Below, piece after piece: positions 1 through 9,978 of a DNA stretch of 64,000 nucleotides (its first letter is position 1; each line of letters opens with the position of its first letter). The translations under genes were made by a program, and so were the position numbers. The stretch is taken from contig NZ_FTNT01000008.1 in the NCBI RefSeq assembly GCF_900156495.1, positions 1 through 64,000 on the forward strand. Reading direction: 5' to 3'. Under the pieces are notes generated by a model. The model saw only the letters and a program-made list of their open reading frames with translations. It was not told the DNA's origin and did not search any database. The stretch comes from Williamsia sterculiae. GTDB taxonomy: Bacteria > Actinomycetota > Actinomycetes > Mycobacteriales > Mycobacteriaceae.

Positions 1-1176
1 GCCGGCGACCACCGACAGGGTCAGTGGGATCACGGCCAGGCCGACTCCGGCGCCGATGACGACGACGGTCAGTCCGATCTGCGGGAAGTAGCTCGGCGAC
101 GACGTGGCCACACTCGCGGCGTACAGGCATCCTGCGAGGATCACCGCCCCACCGGCCACCACCAGCCAGCGCGGTTGGATCCTCAACGCCAACTTGGAGG
201 CGACCCCGGCGGCCACGCCCAGGCCGAAGGCGAACGGCACCACCGAGAGTCCGCTCTGGATCGGTGAGTATTTCAGTACGCCCTGGAGGTAGAGCGAGAT
301 GAACACCGCCATACACATGATGATCGCGCCGGCCAGCAGGATGGCCAGCAGGGCCGCGACGCGACTGCTGTTGCTGAACAGGCGCAGCGGCAGGATGGGG
401 TTGTGCGCCCGCCGCTCCACCCATACGAAGGTGACCGCCGCGACCAGCGCCAACGCGAACGCCGCGACCACCTGAAGACTGCTCCATCCCACCGACGGCC
501 CCTCGTTCACCGCCAGCACGAACAGCGTGCAGGCCGCGGTCGCGAGTACCGCACCCTTCACGTCGAGGGACAGTCGCGCGCCCTGCGACTCGAACAACCA
601 GATGACACCGCCGACGGCGACCAGCGCGCCGATCGGCACGTTGATGAGGAACACCAGTCGCCAGCTGACCTCGGTGAGCACGCCACCGGCGATGAGACCG
701 GCCACCGAGCCGATACCGGTCATCGCGGCGTAGATGGCGAACGCCTGACTCCGCGCCTTCCCCGGCGCATACGTGGTCGCCACCAGGGCCATCGCCGTCG
801 GTGCGGCGATCGCGGCGGCCGCGCCCTGCATCGCGCGACCGACGATCAGGCTGTAGGGGTCCCACGCCAGGCCGCACAGCAGGGAGGTCGCGGTGAAGGC
901 CGCGACACCACCGACGAACATCCGTTTGCGTCCGAAGGTGTCACCGAGGCGACCGCCGAGCAGCATCAACCCACCGAAGGCGAGTACGTAGGCGGTGATG
1001 ATCCAGTTGCCACCGGACTCGTTGAGGGTGAGCGCGTGCCGGATGCGCGGCAGCGCCAGCGCCACGACCGTCCCGTCGAGCACCACGAGCAGCTGCATCC
1101 CGCCGAGGACGAAGATGGGCGCGCCGAAGACGCGGGTCAGCCCGGTGGTGACCGGCGGATGTTCGGTGGCGGACAT
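1..1176 (-). CDS. MFS multidrug exporter, EfpA/DHA2-like (3' end outside window)
   Basis: Proton-driven efflux permease of the inner membrane. The 392 codons visible encode successive hydrophobic helices. The MFS motif A (GRLGDTFGRKR, residues 75-85) and the early LDGTVV motif typical of 14-helix DHA2 exporters can be read. It starts at an ATG (1174-1176) and the frame is open to base 1, so the C-terminal part lies outside the window. In mycobacteria efpA sits directly beside cysG/cobB/cobO, as here, so an EfpA-type role is likely. The substrate cannot be read from sequence. Confidence 0.88.
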   Translation of the reverse strand, partial: MSATEHPPVTTGLTRVFGAPIFVLGGMQLLVVLDGTVVALALPRIRHALTLNESGGNWIITAYVLAFGGLMLLGGRLGDTFGRKRMFVGGVAAFTATSLLCGLAWDPYSLIVGRAMQGAAAAIAAPTAMALVATTYAPGKARSQAFAIYAAMTGIGSVAGLIAGGVLTEVSWRLVFLINVPIGALVAVGGVIWLFESQGARLSLDVKGAVLATAACTLFVLAVNEGPSVGWSSLQVVAAFALALVAAVTFVWVERRAHNPILPLRLFSNSSRVAALLAILLAGAIIMCMAVFISLYLQGVLKYSPIQSGLSVVPFAFGLGVAAGVASKLALRIQPRWLVVAGGAVILAGCLYAASVATSSPSYFPQIGLTVVVIGAGVGLAVIPLTLSVVAG

Positions 1177-1249
1177 GGATGTCGACGGTACCGCTCAGCG
1201 GTGGCGGCGTCACAATCCCGTGGCGCACCGATGAGCGGCCGACGTCCGG

Positions 1250-2563
1250 TCAGCCGGTGGAACCGGTCGCGGCGTCGAAGGCCGCGACGGCGCCGATCAC
1301 GACGATCGCCGGCGGGGTGAGCCCGCGCTCGCGTCCGACACGGGCGGCGTCACCGAGGACGGCCCGGATACGCCGCTGGGTGGGCAGCGACGCGTTCTCG
1401 ATCAGCGCCACCGGCGTCTGCGGGTCACGGCCCGCGGCGATCAGCGCCGCGGCGAAGGCGTCGAGCCGCTCCACCGCCATCATCAGCACCACGGTGCCGC
1501 GCAGCTTGCCGAGGGCATCCCAGTCGACGAGCGAATCCGGGTGACCGGGCGGCAGGTGTCCGGAGACGATGACCACCTCGTGGGTGACGCCGCGATGGGT
1601 CACCGGGATACCTGCGGCGGCAGGTGCGGAGATCGGGCTGGTGATACCCGGAACCACCGTCACCTGCACCCCCGCGTCCACACAGGCGGCGAGCTCCTCG
1701 AATCCGCGGCCGTAGACGTACGGGTCGCCACCCTTGAGCCGGACCACGAACTTACCCGCGCGGGCCCGGTCGATGAGGACCTGGTTGATCGCCTCCTGCT
1801 TCATCGCCCGCCCGTAGGGCACCTTGGCGGCGTCGATGATCTCGACGGTGGGGCTCAGTTCCGACAGCAGTGCCGCCGGGCCCAGCCGGTCGGCGACCAC
1901 CACGTCGGCGGCGGCCAACAACCGCCGACCGCGCACCGTGATGAGTTCGGGATCGCCCGGACCGCCACCGACCAGCGCGACCCCGGGAGGGTGAGTGGTC
2001 TCCACCGACGACTCCAGGCTGCCGTCGAGAAGTTGTCTGCTGATCTCCCTGCGGATCGCGGCCGAGAGCCGGTGGTCACCGGAGGCGAGCACCCCGACGG
2101 TGACCCCGTCGTGCCGGACGGACGCCGGGGTTGCGGCGCTGCCGAATCGGGCGTCGTCGGCCCGGACGCAGAAGATGCGGCGGGAGTCGGCCTCGGCGAC
2201 CACCTGTGCGTTGACCTCGGGATCGTCGGTGCAGGCCAGCGCATACCAGGCCTCGGCGAGGTCACCGGGACGGTAGGCCCGCCGTTGCACGGTGATGCCG
2301 GGGAACGATTCGACCGTCGGGGTGGGATCTACCGCTATGACGTGGATGTCGGCGCCGCTGGAGGCCAGCGTGCTCAGCCGTCGTTGCACCACCGAGCCAC
2401 CGCCGATGATCACCACCCGCCGACCGTGCAGGTCGAGCCCCACCATGTACTGCTCACCGGTGTGGTGACCGTCGGGATCCGGGCCACCAGGGGTCGTCGG
2501 GGTCGGTTCGGGCATGTCGTGAACGGTACCGAGCGGCAGCGACGCGCCCGACGGCAGCGTCAC
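1250..2563 (-). CDS. cysG: siroheme synthase-type fusion: precorrin-2 dehydrogenase + uroporphyrinogen-III C-methyltransferase
   Basis: Two-domain tetrapyrrole enzyme of 437 aa. Residues about 45-190 form a Rossmann NAD-binding domain (VVIIGGGSVVQRR near 50-62) like precorrin-2 dehydrogenase. Residues about 194-430 form the SAM-dependent uroporphyrinogen-III methyltransferase, with the glycine-rich GGGPGDPELIT at 199-209 and VPGITS further on. It makes precorrin-2 and sirohydrochlorin, which feed siroheme and cobalamin. It lies just downstream of cobB (21-bp gap) in a cobO-cobB-cysG run on the minus strand. The GTG at 2563 is uncertain; ATG at 2515 (MPEPTP) is an alternative start. Confidence 0.93.
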   Translation of the reverse strand: MTLPSGASLPLGTVHDMPEPTPTTPGGPDPDGHHTGEQYMVGLDLHGRRVVIIGGGSVVQRRLSTLASSGADIHVIAVDPTPTVESFPGITVQRRAYRPGDLAEAWYALACTDDPEVNAQVVAEADSRRIFCVRADDARFGSAATPASVRHDGVTVGVLASGDHRLSAAIRREISRQLLDGSLESSVETTHPPGVALVGGGPGDPELITVRGRRLLAAADVVVADRLGPAALLSELSPTVEIIDAAKVPYGRAMKQEAINQVLIDRARAGKFVVRLKGGDPYVYGRGFEELAACVDAGVQVTVVPGITSPISAPAAAGIPVTHRGVTHEVVIVSGHLPPGHPDSLVDWDALGKLRGTVVLMMAVERLDAFAAALIAAGRDPQTPVALIENASLPTQRRIRAVLGDAARVGRERGLTPPAIVVIGAVAAFDAATGSTG

Positions 2564-2584
2564 CCGTCGCGGACCGCCCGACGT

Positions 2585-3991
2585 TCAGTCGCGGATGTCG
2601 GCGGTCGCGCCGCGACCCGCCCGCACCAATCCGGCGATGAGTCCCGGATGCGCGGCCGGGTGCAGGTGCAGATACGACCCGAGCACCGACCCGCGAATCA
2701 CCCCGTCGGTGACCATTCGGGCGCCCGCACGCCATCCCCAGGCGTCGTCGGCGGTCTCCGCCGGGTCCCGCAGCACCACACTGCGGTGGAACTCGTGGCC
2801 GGTGACCCGGGTGCCCGCCCGGAAGAAGCAGGAGTCGGTCACCGCGACGGCGTCGCGGTAACCGAGCGTCAGGTGATCGCCGAACATCCCGCGCACCGGC
2901 AGCACCCCGGCCATCGGGTGGCCGTCGAGTTCGTGCGCGAGATAGAGCAGTCCCGCGCATTCGCCGTAGATCGGGCGGCCGGTGTGGGCGAGCGCACGCA
3001 GGTCGGCGCGCAGCGGTTCGTTCGCGGCGAGCTGTTCGGCGTACTCCTCGGGGAAGCCACCGCCGATGACGGCCGCGCAGGCGCCTGCGGGCAGGCGGTC
3101 GGTGAGCGGGTCGAAGGCGACCACGTCGGCGCCCGCGGCGGTGAGCAGTTCCACCTGTTCGGCGTAACCGAACGTGAACGCCGCACCACCGGCCACCGCG
3201 ACCACCGGTCGGGCGGCCTCCGGCGTGCGCGCGATGTGATGGGCGACGGCGTCGGTCGCGGACCAGGGCGCCGCGGCGACCGAGGTGCGTGCGGTCGCGA
3301 CGATGCCGGGCAGGTCCAGTCCGTCGGCGATGAGGTCGGTCATCGCGGTGACGGCGTTCTGTGCCGCGGGTCGACGTTCGGCGGCCGGGATCAGGCCGAG
3401 GTGTCGGGAGGGGACGGCCAGCGCGATGTCGCGGCGGATCACCCCGAACACGGGCAGTCCCACCCGTTGCGCGGCCTGCCGCAGCACGAACTCGTGGCGG
3501 GCCGAACCGACCCGGTTGAAGATGACACCCCCGATGGCGACGGCCGCGTCGAAGGAGACGAAGCCGTGCAGCAGCGCGGCCATCGACTGACTGTGTCCGG
3601 CGGCGTCGACGACGAGGATGACCGGTGCACCGAGCAGGGCGGCGACCCGTGCGGTCGATCCCTCGGCGGCGGACATGGCACCGTGTTCGTCGATGCGACC
3701 GTCGAAGAGTCCCATCACCCCCTCGACGACCGCGAGGTCGGCGTCGGCGGTTCCCGCGGCGTACAGCGGGCCGATGAGCTCCTCCCCGACGAGCACCGGG
3801 TCGAGGTTGCGACCGAGACGGCCCGCGGCCAGCGTGTGATATCCGGGGTCGATGTAGTCCGGGCCGATCTTGAACGGCGCGACCCGGTGACCGGCCCGGC
3901 CCAGCGCACCCATCAGACCGGTGGCCACCGTGGTCTTACCGCTACCCGACGCGGGGGCGGCGATGACCACGGCGGGTGCGGCCGTCACCAC
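2585..3991 (-). CDS. cobB: cobyrinate a,c-diamide synthase
   Basis: ATP- and glutamine-dependent amidation of the a and c side chains of cobyrinic acid in corrin synthesis. The 468-aa protein has an N-terminal dethiobiotin-synthase-like ATPase fold with P-loop APASGSGKTT (12-21). The C-terminal class I glutamine amidotransferase domain has its nucleophile Cys344 in GECAGLLY and His402 in GHEFHRS. Length and domain order match the CobB/CbiA family. Its start overlaps the end of cobO by 7 bp, which implies translational coupling. Confidence 0.96.
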   Translation of the reverse strand: MVTAAPAVVIAAPASGSGKTTVATGLMGALGRAGHRVAPFKIGPDYIDPGYHTLAAGRLGRNLDPVLVGEELIGPLYAAGTADADLAVVEGVMGLFDGRIDEHGAMSAAEGSTARVAALLGAPVILVVDAAGHSQSMAALLHGFVSFDAAVAIGGVIFNRVGSARHEFVLRQAAQRVGLPVFGVIRRDIALAVPSRHLGLIPAAERRPAAQNAVTAMTDLIADGLDLPGIVATARTSVAAAPWSATDAVAHHIARTPEAARPVVAVAGGAAFTFGYAEQVELLTAAGADVVAFDPLTDRLPAGACAAVIGGGFPEEYAEQLAANEPLRADLRALAHTGRPIYGECAGLLYLAHELDGHPMAGVLPVRGMFGDHLTLGYRDAVAVTDSCFFRAGTRVTGHEFHRSVVLRDPAETADDAWGWRAGARMVTDGVIRGSVLGSYLHLHPAAHPGLIAGLVRAGRGATADIRD

Positions 3992-4599
3992 TCGATCCCC
4001 TTCTGCCCCTTACGGCCCGCATCCATCGGGTGTTTCACCTTGTGCATCTCGGTGACCAGGTCGGCGACGTCCATCAGTTCCGGCGACGCGTCGCGACCGG
4101 TGATGATGACGTGTTGACGGCCCGGGCGCGTCGTCAACGTCTCGATCACCTCGCCGGTGTCCACCCATCCCCACTTCAGTGGGTAGGTGAACTCGTCGAG
4201 CACGTAGAAGTCGTGGACCTCGTTCGCCAGTCGGCGACGGATCTCCCGCCACCCGGCCGCGGCCTGTTCGGCGTGATCGGTGACGTCGGCGTCGTGGCGG
4301 ATCCACGACCAGCCCTGCCCCATCTTGTGCCACTCCACCGGCGCACCCTCGCCGGTCTCTTCGTGCAACCTGCCGAGTCGGGTGAGCACCGTCTCCTCGC
4401 CGACCCGCCACTTGGCGCTTTTCACGAATTGGAAGACACCGATGGACAGCCCGGAGTTCCAGGCCCGGACGGCCATCCCGAAGGCGGCCGTGGACTTGCC
4501 CTTGCCGTCGCCGGTGTGCACCGCCAACACGGGCGCGTTGCGACGTTGGCGGGTGGTCAGCCCGTCGTCGGGGATGACCGCGGGAACTCCACGGGGCAT
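3985..4599 (-). CDS. cobO: cob(I)yrinic acid a,c-diamide adenosyltransferase
   Basis: CobA/CobO-type corrinoid adenosyltransferase of 204 aa that attaches the 5'-deoxyadenosyl ligand from ATP to reduced cobalt. The atypical P-loop GDGKGKST (30-37) is clear, and family motifs such as LDEFTYPL and the terminal KGIEW tail are present. It lies between the Mg-chelatase fusion (9 bp upstream) and cobB (overlap), so the four genes are probably one operon. Confidence 0.96.
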   Translation of the reverse strand: MPRGVPAVIPDDGLTTRQRRNAPVLAVHTGDGKGKSTAAFGMAVRAWNSGLSIGVFQFVKSAKWRVGEETVLTRLGRLHEETGEGAPVEWHKMGQGWSWIRHDADVTDHAEQAAAGWREIRRRLANEVHDFYVLDEFTYPLKWGWVDTGEVIETLTTRPGRQHVIITGRDASPELMDVADLVTEMHKVKHPMDAGRKGQKGIEW

Positions 4600-4608
4600 G
4601 GCGCGACC

Positions 4609-6615
4609 CTATGCCGCGATCCGCGAGGAACGCGAGGTGGTGCCGGTGAGGTCGTCCAGACGTAACACGGTGGCGCGCAGTCGCGCGGCCAGCGCCCCGG
4701 CCAGTCCGAGGCGGACGAAACCCTCTTCGCAGTCCACCACGGCCACCGTGGCCCCGCGTTCGCGGAGCCGGTCGGCCGCGGTGTCGGCCCGGCCGCGCGG
4801 GTCGGTACCCGCGGTGGCCCGGCCGTCGGTGAGCACCACCAGGATCGGCCGTCGGTGCGGGTCGCCGACCGCGGCCCGGCGGATGACGTCGTCGGCGGCG
4901 AGCAGTCCCTCGGCCAACGGGGTACGACCACCGGTGCGCAACCCGGTCAGTCGGCGCACCGCGACGTCCACCGACCCGGTCGGTGGCACGGCCACCTCGG
5001 CCGCGTCACCACGGAACACCACCACCGCGACGCGGTCACGGCGTTGGTAGGAGTCGCGCAGCAGGTCCACGCAGGCCGCGGTGACGGCGTCGAGTCGGCG
5101 TCGCGCGGCCATCGACCCCGACAGGTCCACCGCGAAGACCACCAGGTTTCCCTCCCGGCCCACTCGTTGCGCCGACCGCAGGTCGCCGGGGGCGATCCGC
5201 ACCCGGCCGTCGGGACGCGGTACCCCCGCGGTGCGTTCCACCGCGGCCAACACCGTGGCGGGCAGATGGACGCCGGTCCCCCCGTCGACCACCCCGCGGA
5301 TGGCCCGCCCGCGACGGGTGCGAGCCGGTGAGCGCCTACCCGGGTCACCCTCCCCCAGTCCGCGGGCGCGCAGCGCCCGACCCACCCCGCCGCCGAGGCG
5401 ACCCTGTTGGTCGGGGATGCGCAACGCACCGGACGGCGCGGGCGCGCGGTCGTCGTCGGAGCTGGTGTCCGGGCTCTGTTGCGCGGTCGTCGGACCGGCC
5501 GGTGGCGGGGCCTGCGGACCGGGCGCGGGCGCACCACCGCCCGGTCCGTTCGGATCGTCATCGGGGTCGACCGGGTCGGGTGCGGCCGCGGCGTCCCCGG
5601 GTGGGTCCGCCCGGGCGGGCTCGTCGACCTGTGTGGATGCGGACTCCATCAGGTCGTCGACCTCGTCGTCCGACAACCCGGGTGCGTCGAACGGGTCGCG
5701 GCGACGACGATGCGGCAGAGCCAGTTCCACCGCGGCACGGACGTCGTCGGAGGTGACCGCGGTCGCCCCACGCCAGGCGGCGTGAGCGCGGGCGGCGCGG
5801 GCGACCACGATGTCGCCGCGCATGCCGTCGACCCCGAGATCGGCGCAGATCGCCGCGATCCGGCGGAGCTCGGTGATGCCGAGCTGCACCGCGGGTAGCG
5901 ACTCGCGCGCGGCGACGATTGCCGCGGACACCGAATCGTCTTGTGCGGCATAAGCGTTGTCGAAGGCAACCGGGTCGGCGTCGAAGGCCAGCCGCCGCGT
6001 GACCACCTCCACGCGGGTGTCCACGTCGTCGGGGGCGGACACGTCGACCGCCAGGCCGAACCGATCGAGCAACTGCGGACGCAGCTCGCCCTCTTCGGCA
6101 TTCATCGTGCCCACCAGCACGAACCGCGACGGATACGAGGCCGACACCCCGTCGCGCTCGACCACCACGTGGCCGGAGGCCGCGGCGTCGAGCAACACGT
6201 CGACGAGGTGGTCGGCGAGCAGGTTGACCTCGTCGATGTAGAGGATCCCGCCGTCGGCCTGGGCCAGCAGCCCCGGGGAGAACGTCGCCCGCCCCTCGTG
6301 CAGCGCACTTTCGAGATCAATGGACCCGACCACCCGGTCCTCGGTGGCCCCGATGGGGAGTTCCACCACCGTCGACGCGCCAGGGCGCGCTGCGGCGGTT
6401 GCGCCGGCCAGCAGCCGCCCCAGACCACGGACCGCGGTGGACTTCGCGGTGCCCTTCTCGCCGCGGATGAGCACACCACCGATGGCGGGATCGACGGCAC
6501 TGAGCACCAATGCACGCTTGAGCGCATCCTGACCGACCAGGGCGCTGAACGGGAACCGTACCGGGGCGGAGCTTTCCGGATGACCGGCGGGATTCGGGTG
6601 GTCCGTCGTCGTCAC
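4609..6615 (-). CDS. Mg-chelatase-type ChlI-ChlD fusion (AAA+ / VWA), putative metal-chelatase motor
   Basis: Single 668-aa polypeptide joining a ChlI-like AAA+ ATPase to a ChlD-like VWA domain. The P-loop GEKGTAKST lies at 52-60 and the Walker B text ILYIDEVNLL follows. A Pro/Asp-rich linker in the middle is followed by the VWA metal site DLSGSM near residue 497. The GTG start at 6615 overlaps the upstream GNAT stop (GTGA); longer upstream extension reads as antisense noise. Mycobacteria have the same fusion beside cobO (Rv2850c). Its likely job is to power cobalt insertion with CobN or a related chelatase, but no CobN gene is in the window. Confidence 0.9.
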   Translation of the reverse strand: MTTTDHPNPAGHPESSAPVRFPFSALVGQDALKRALVLSAVDPAIGGVLIRGEKGTAKSTAVRGLGRLLAGATAAARPGASTVVELPIGATEDRVVGSIDLESALHEGRATFSPGLLAQADGGILYIDEVNLLADHLVDVLLDAAASGHVVVERDGVSASYPSRFVLVGTMNAEEGELRPQLLDRFGLAVDVSAPDDVDTRVEVVTRRLAFDADPVAFDNAYAAQDDSVSAAIVAARESLPAVQLGITELRRIAAICADLGVDGMRGDIVVARAARAHAAWRGATAVTSDDVRAAVELALPHRRRRDPFDAPGLSDDEVDDLMESASTQVDEPARADPPGDAAAAPDPVDPDDDPNGPGGGAPAPGPQAPPPAGPTTAQQSPDTSSDDDRAPAPSGALRIPDQQGRLGGGVGRALRARGLGEGDPGRRSPARTRRGRAIRGVVDGGTGVHLPATVLAAVERTAGVPRPDGRVRIAPGDLRSAQRVGREGNLVVFAVDLSGSMAARRRLDAVTAACVDLLRDSYQRRDRVAVVVFRGDAAEVAVPPTGSVDVAVRRLTGLRTGGRTPLAEGLLAADDVIRRAAVGDPHRRPILVVLTDGRATAGTDPRGRADTAADRLRERGATVAVVDCEEGFVRLGLAGALAARLRATVLRLDDLTGTTSRSSRIAA

Positions 6616-7079
6616 GACTGCCAGGGCTTGCCGCCGCCACGGCGCATCGGCACATGCGGGATGCCGTCGAGCACGTACTCCGGCCCCTCCGGCGCGAACC
6701 CGTGTTTGGCGTACATGTCCACCAGATACGTCTGGGCGTCGATGAGACAGGGATCCGAACCGACCTCGGCCAGAGCGGTCTGCAACAGCCTGGTGGTGTG
6801 ACCCTGGCCGCGTTCGGACCGCTCGGTGCACAGCCGCCCGATGCGGAATGTCTTGCCCTGCTGGTGTTCTTCGAGCAGTCGCAAGGTGCAGATGACCCGC
6901 CCGTCGTGCTCCAACCACAGGTGCCGGGTGTCCCCCAGCAGGTCCTTGCCGTCGAGTTCGGCGTAGGGGCAGGCCTGTTCGACCACGAACACGTCGACCC
7001 GCAGCTGCAGGATGTCGTAGAGCGTGGTGGTGTCCAGGTCGCGGGCCCAGCTGCGGTGCAGCGTTGCGGTGGCGGTCAT
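6612..7079 (-). CDS. ElaA-like GNAT N-acetyltransferase
   Basis: Small acyl-CoA-dependent acetyltransferase of 155 aa from the ElaA branch. The N-terminal core (LYDILQLRVDVFVVEQ) and the acetyl-CoA loop around RGQGHTTRLLQ are the recognisable parts. The ATG at 7079 is chosen because residues upstream of it in the longer frame are Arg/Pro-rich antisense-like sequence. Its stop overlaps the chelatase GTG start. The substrate is unknown. Confidence 0.85.
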   Translation of the reverse strand: MTATATLHRSWARDLDTTTLYDILQLRVDVFVVEQACPYAELDGKDLLGDTRHLWLEHDGRVICTLRLLEEHQQGKTFRIGRLCTERSERGQGHTTRLLQTALAEVGSDPCLIDAQTYLVDMYAKHGFAPEGPEYVLDGIPHVPMRRGGGKPWQS

Positions 7080-7092
7080 GACCTTGTGACTA

Positions 7093-8682
7093 TCACACCG
7101 TGGTGGGCGACGCCACGTGCGCGCTGTGATCCACGGGCTGGTCGGCGGGAGTGCCGCCGAGCTCCAGCACCTTCGACGTATGCGACCAGATCTCACCGAA
7201 CAACCGCGGGTTGTCCGACAGCTTCTGTCCGAACGACGGGATCATCTCGGTCAACGCCGGCCGCCACGACTCGAAGTGCTTGGGGAAGCACTTCTTCAGC
7301 ACGTCGATCATCGCGGGAACCGCGGTGGAGGCACCGGGTGAGGCCCCCAGCAGACCGGAGATGGTGCCATCGGCCGCGTTGACCACCTCGGTGCCGAACT
7401 GCAGACTGCCACCCCTGCCGTCCTTCTTGATGATCTGCACGCGCTGACCCGCGGTGATGAGCTCCCAGTCCGTACCGTCGGCGAGCGGCACGAACTCCGA
7501 GAGCGTGGTGACCCGGTCGTGCTCGTTCGCGGCCAGCTCGGAGATCAGGTACTTGAGCAGTCCGAACTCCTTGGGGGCGATGGACATCATCGGCACCACG
7601 TTCCCCGGCTTCACCGAGGTGATCAGATCGCTCCACTTACCCGACTTGAGGAACTTGGGCGACCAGCCGGCGTACGGACCGAACAGCAGACCTGGTTTGT
7701 GGTTGATGACGCGGGTGTCGAGGTGCGGCACCGACATCGGTGGGGCTCCGACCGCGGCGCGGCCGTAGACCTTGGCGTGGTGTTCGTTGACGAGGTCGGG
7801 ATTGGTGCATCGGAAGAACGCGCCGCTGACGGGGAACCCGCCGGACCCCTTGATCTCCTCGATGCCCGATTTCTGCAACAGGTGCAGCGCACCGCCCCCT
7901 GCGCCGACGAAGACGAAGGCGGCGTGCACGGTGAGCTTCTCGTGGGTGCGCAGGTTGACCACCTTGAGCACCCAGCTGCCGTCGGACTGCTTGGACAACC
8001 CGGTGACCGCGTGACCGAAATAGATGTCGCTGCTCTTGCCGACGTAGTTGAGCAACTCCTGGGTGAGAGCACCGAAGTCGACGTCGGTGCCGCCGTCATA
8101 CCAGTTGAGGGCGACCGGGTCGGCATAGTTGCGTCCTGCCGCCATCAACGGCAGCCTGCGGGCGAACTCGTCGTCGTCGTCGATGAACTCCATCCCGGCG
8201 AACAACGGGTTCGCCGCGAGCGCCGCCTGCCGCTTGCGCAGGTACTCCACGCCGTCGGCTCCGTGGCAGAAGCTGACGTGCGGGATGGGGTTGATGAACT
8301 CGCTGGCCGAGCTGAGTACGCCGTGTTCCAGCGCGTGTGACCAGAACTGGCGCGACACCTGGAACTGCTCGTTGATGGTGACGGCCTTGGCGATGTCGAC
8401 CGAGCCGTCGGCGGCCTGCGGGGTGTAGTTCAGTTCGCAGAGCGCCGAGTGTCCGGTTCCCGCGTTGTTCCACGGGTCGCTGCTCTCCGCGGCCGCGGCG
8501 TCGAGTCGCTCGAACATGGTGATGGTCCAGTCCGGCTGCAACTGCCGGATGAGAGACCCCAGGGTGGCGCTCATGATGCCCGCGCCGATGAGAACCACAT
8601 CGGACTTGATGACACCCGATGTCGGCCCCGTCTTGTTCGACACCGTGCTGTTCGTGCCCGTGCCGTTCGTCCCAGCCACCAC
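7093..8682 (-). CDS. mqo: malate:quinone oxidoreductase
   Basis: FAD-dependent membrane-associated enzyme that oxidises malate to oxaloacetate and passes electrons to the quinone pool, so it works in both the TCA cycle and the respiratory chain. The N-terminal FAD motif [14 protein letters not shown] is present, as are family blocks such as [19 protein letters not shown] and [23 protein letters not shown] ribosome-binding site seven bases ahead of the GTG at 8682 supports this start; a GTG at 8697 is the longer alternative. Length (529 aa) fits the family. Confidence 0.95.
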   Translation of the reverse strand: MVAGTNGTGTNSTVSNKTGPTSGVIKSDVVLIGAGIMSATLGSLIRQLQPDWTITMFERLDAAAAESSDPWNNAGTGHSALCELNYTPQAADGSVDIAKAVTINEQFQVSRQFWSHALEHGVLSSASEFINPIPHVSFCHGADGVEYLRKRQAALAANPLFAGMEFIDDDDEFARRLPLMAAGRNYADPVALNWYDGGTDVDFGALTQELLNYVGKSSDIYFGHAVTGLSKQSDGSWVLKVVNLRTHEKLTVHAAFVFVGAGGGALHLLQKSGIEEIKGSGGFPVSGAFFRCTNPDLVNEHHAKVYGRAAVGAPPMSVPHLDTRVINHKPGLLFGPYAGWSPKFLKSGKWSDLITSVKPGNVVPMMSIAPKEFGLLKYLISELAANEHDRVTTLSEFVPLADGTDWELITAGQRVQIIKKDGRGGSLQFGTEVVNAADGTISGLLGASPGASTAVPAMIDVLKKCFPKHFESWRPALTEMIPSFGQKLSDNPRLFGEIWSHTSKVLELGGTPADQPVDHSAHVASPTTV

Positions 8683-8832
8683 CAGATCACTCCTCACCCA
8701 GATCCGTCGACCGTCGTTGTCAGCGGTTCACCCATTGTTCCTCATCGCCGGGCGACCGATGAAGCCCGTGTGGGCAAACGCACCGCGAGGATCGTGGTCG
8801 ACGGTCACCGCCCGCTCAGTAGAGTTGTCCGG

Positions 8833-9978
8833 GTGTCCCCCACTTCACACCCGACCGGTGACGAACAGCCCGCTGACCAGGCAGGTCCGGTTGCCGACGT
8901 GACCGCACCCGCCCTCGACGAGGTGGTCGAGGGCACCGAGCCCCCGGCAGGGCCGGCCGCAGGCACCGGCTGGCAACCCGACATCCTCGGTCCGGACTAC
9001 CGATCCCTGACCATCGACCTGGGCCGCGATCCCGACGACGAGGGCGACATCGTCGCGACCCTGGTGCGGCACACCCCGACCGGTGCGGAGCCCCCACCGG
9101 GGCCCGCGGTGCTCTACGTGCACGGGTTCACCGACTACTTCTTCCAACGCCCGCTCGCCGAGTTCTTCGACGACCGCGGGTTCACGTTCTACGCGCTGGA
9201 CCTGCGCAAATGCGGACGGTCGCTGCGCGAGGGTCAGACCCCGCACTACATCACCGATCTCGAGGCCTACGACACCGAACTCGGGGCCGCGCTGGACCGG
9301 GTGATCGCCGAGACCGGTGGACCGGTACTGGTGGCCGCGCACTCCACGGGCGGGTTGATCACCGCGCTCTGGCTCGACCGGCTGCGGCGCACCGACGCCG
9401 AACGCCATGCCCGTATCAGCGGGCTGGCGCTGAACAGCCCGTGGTTCGACCTGCAGGGCGAGGCCTATCTGCGCAGCGTGGGCACGGTGTTGGTGAACGC
9501 GGTCGGCAAGGTCGACGGCACACGCGTCGTACCCAAGGAGTTGTCGCAGGCCTATGGGGAGAGCATCCACCGGTCGGTACACGGCGAGTGGGACTACGAC
9601 CTTGCGTTCAAGCCGCTGACGGGTTTCCCGGTGACATTCGGGTTCCTCAGCGCGGTTCGGCACGGCCACGCCCGACTGCACCGCGGGCTCGACGTGGGGG
9701 TGCCGTCGCTGGTCCTGCGCTCGGACGCCACCCTGTTCACGGGGAGCTACCGTCCGGAGGTGGACCGGGCCGACGCCGTCCTCGACGTGGCGCAGATCGC
9801 CCGGTGGAGCGGCTGCGTCGGCAAGCGGGTGACCGTGGTCCCGATCCCGGGCGCCCGCCACGACGTGTTCCTCTCGCTGACCGAGCCGCGGGAGGCGGCC
9901 TACCGCGAACTCGACCGGTGGCTGTCGGCCACCACCCGGTCGGTCGGGGTCGTCGACAGCGAGGGGGCGAGCGCATGA
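8833..9978 (+). CDS. alpha/beta hydrolase (serine lipase/lysophospholipase-like)
   Basis: Predicted serine hydrolase of 381 aa. It shows the oxyanion HG dipeptide in [10 protein letters not shown] (94-103), the nucleophile elbow AHSTGG with Ser171, and a C-terminal PGARHDVF histidine. GTG at 8833 is taken as start because upstream residues in the open frame are antisense to mqo. Its stop overlaps the mtr start by four bases (ATGA). The pairing with mtr is conserved in mycobacteria (Rv2854-Rv2855). The natural substrate is not known. Confidence 0.85.
   Translation: MSPTSHPTGDEQPADQAGPVADVTAPALDEVVEGTEPPAGPAAGTGWQPDILGPDYRSLTIDLGRDPDDEGDIVATLVRHTPTGAEPPPGPAVLYVHGFTDYFFQRPLAEFFDDRGFTFYALDLRKCGRSLREGQTPHYITDLEAYDTELGAALDRVIAETGGPVLVAAHSTGGLITALWLDRLRRTDAERHARISGLALNSPWFDLQGEAYLRSVGTVLVNAVGKVDGTRVVPKELSQAYGESIHRSVHGEWDYDLAFKPLTGFPVTFGFLSAVRHGHARLHRGLDVGVPSLVLRSDATLFTGSYRPEVDRADAVLDVAQIARWSGCVGKRVTVVPIPGARHDVFLSLTEPREAAYRELDRWLSATTRSVGVVDSEGASA

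Noticed and set aside
1541-4117. 858-codon open frame on the plus strand
   Set aside because: It is antisense to cysG and cobB, is rich in Arg/Gly/His without motifs, and arises from high-GC third-position bias on the coding strand.
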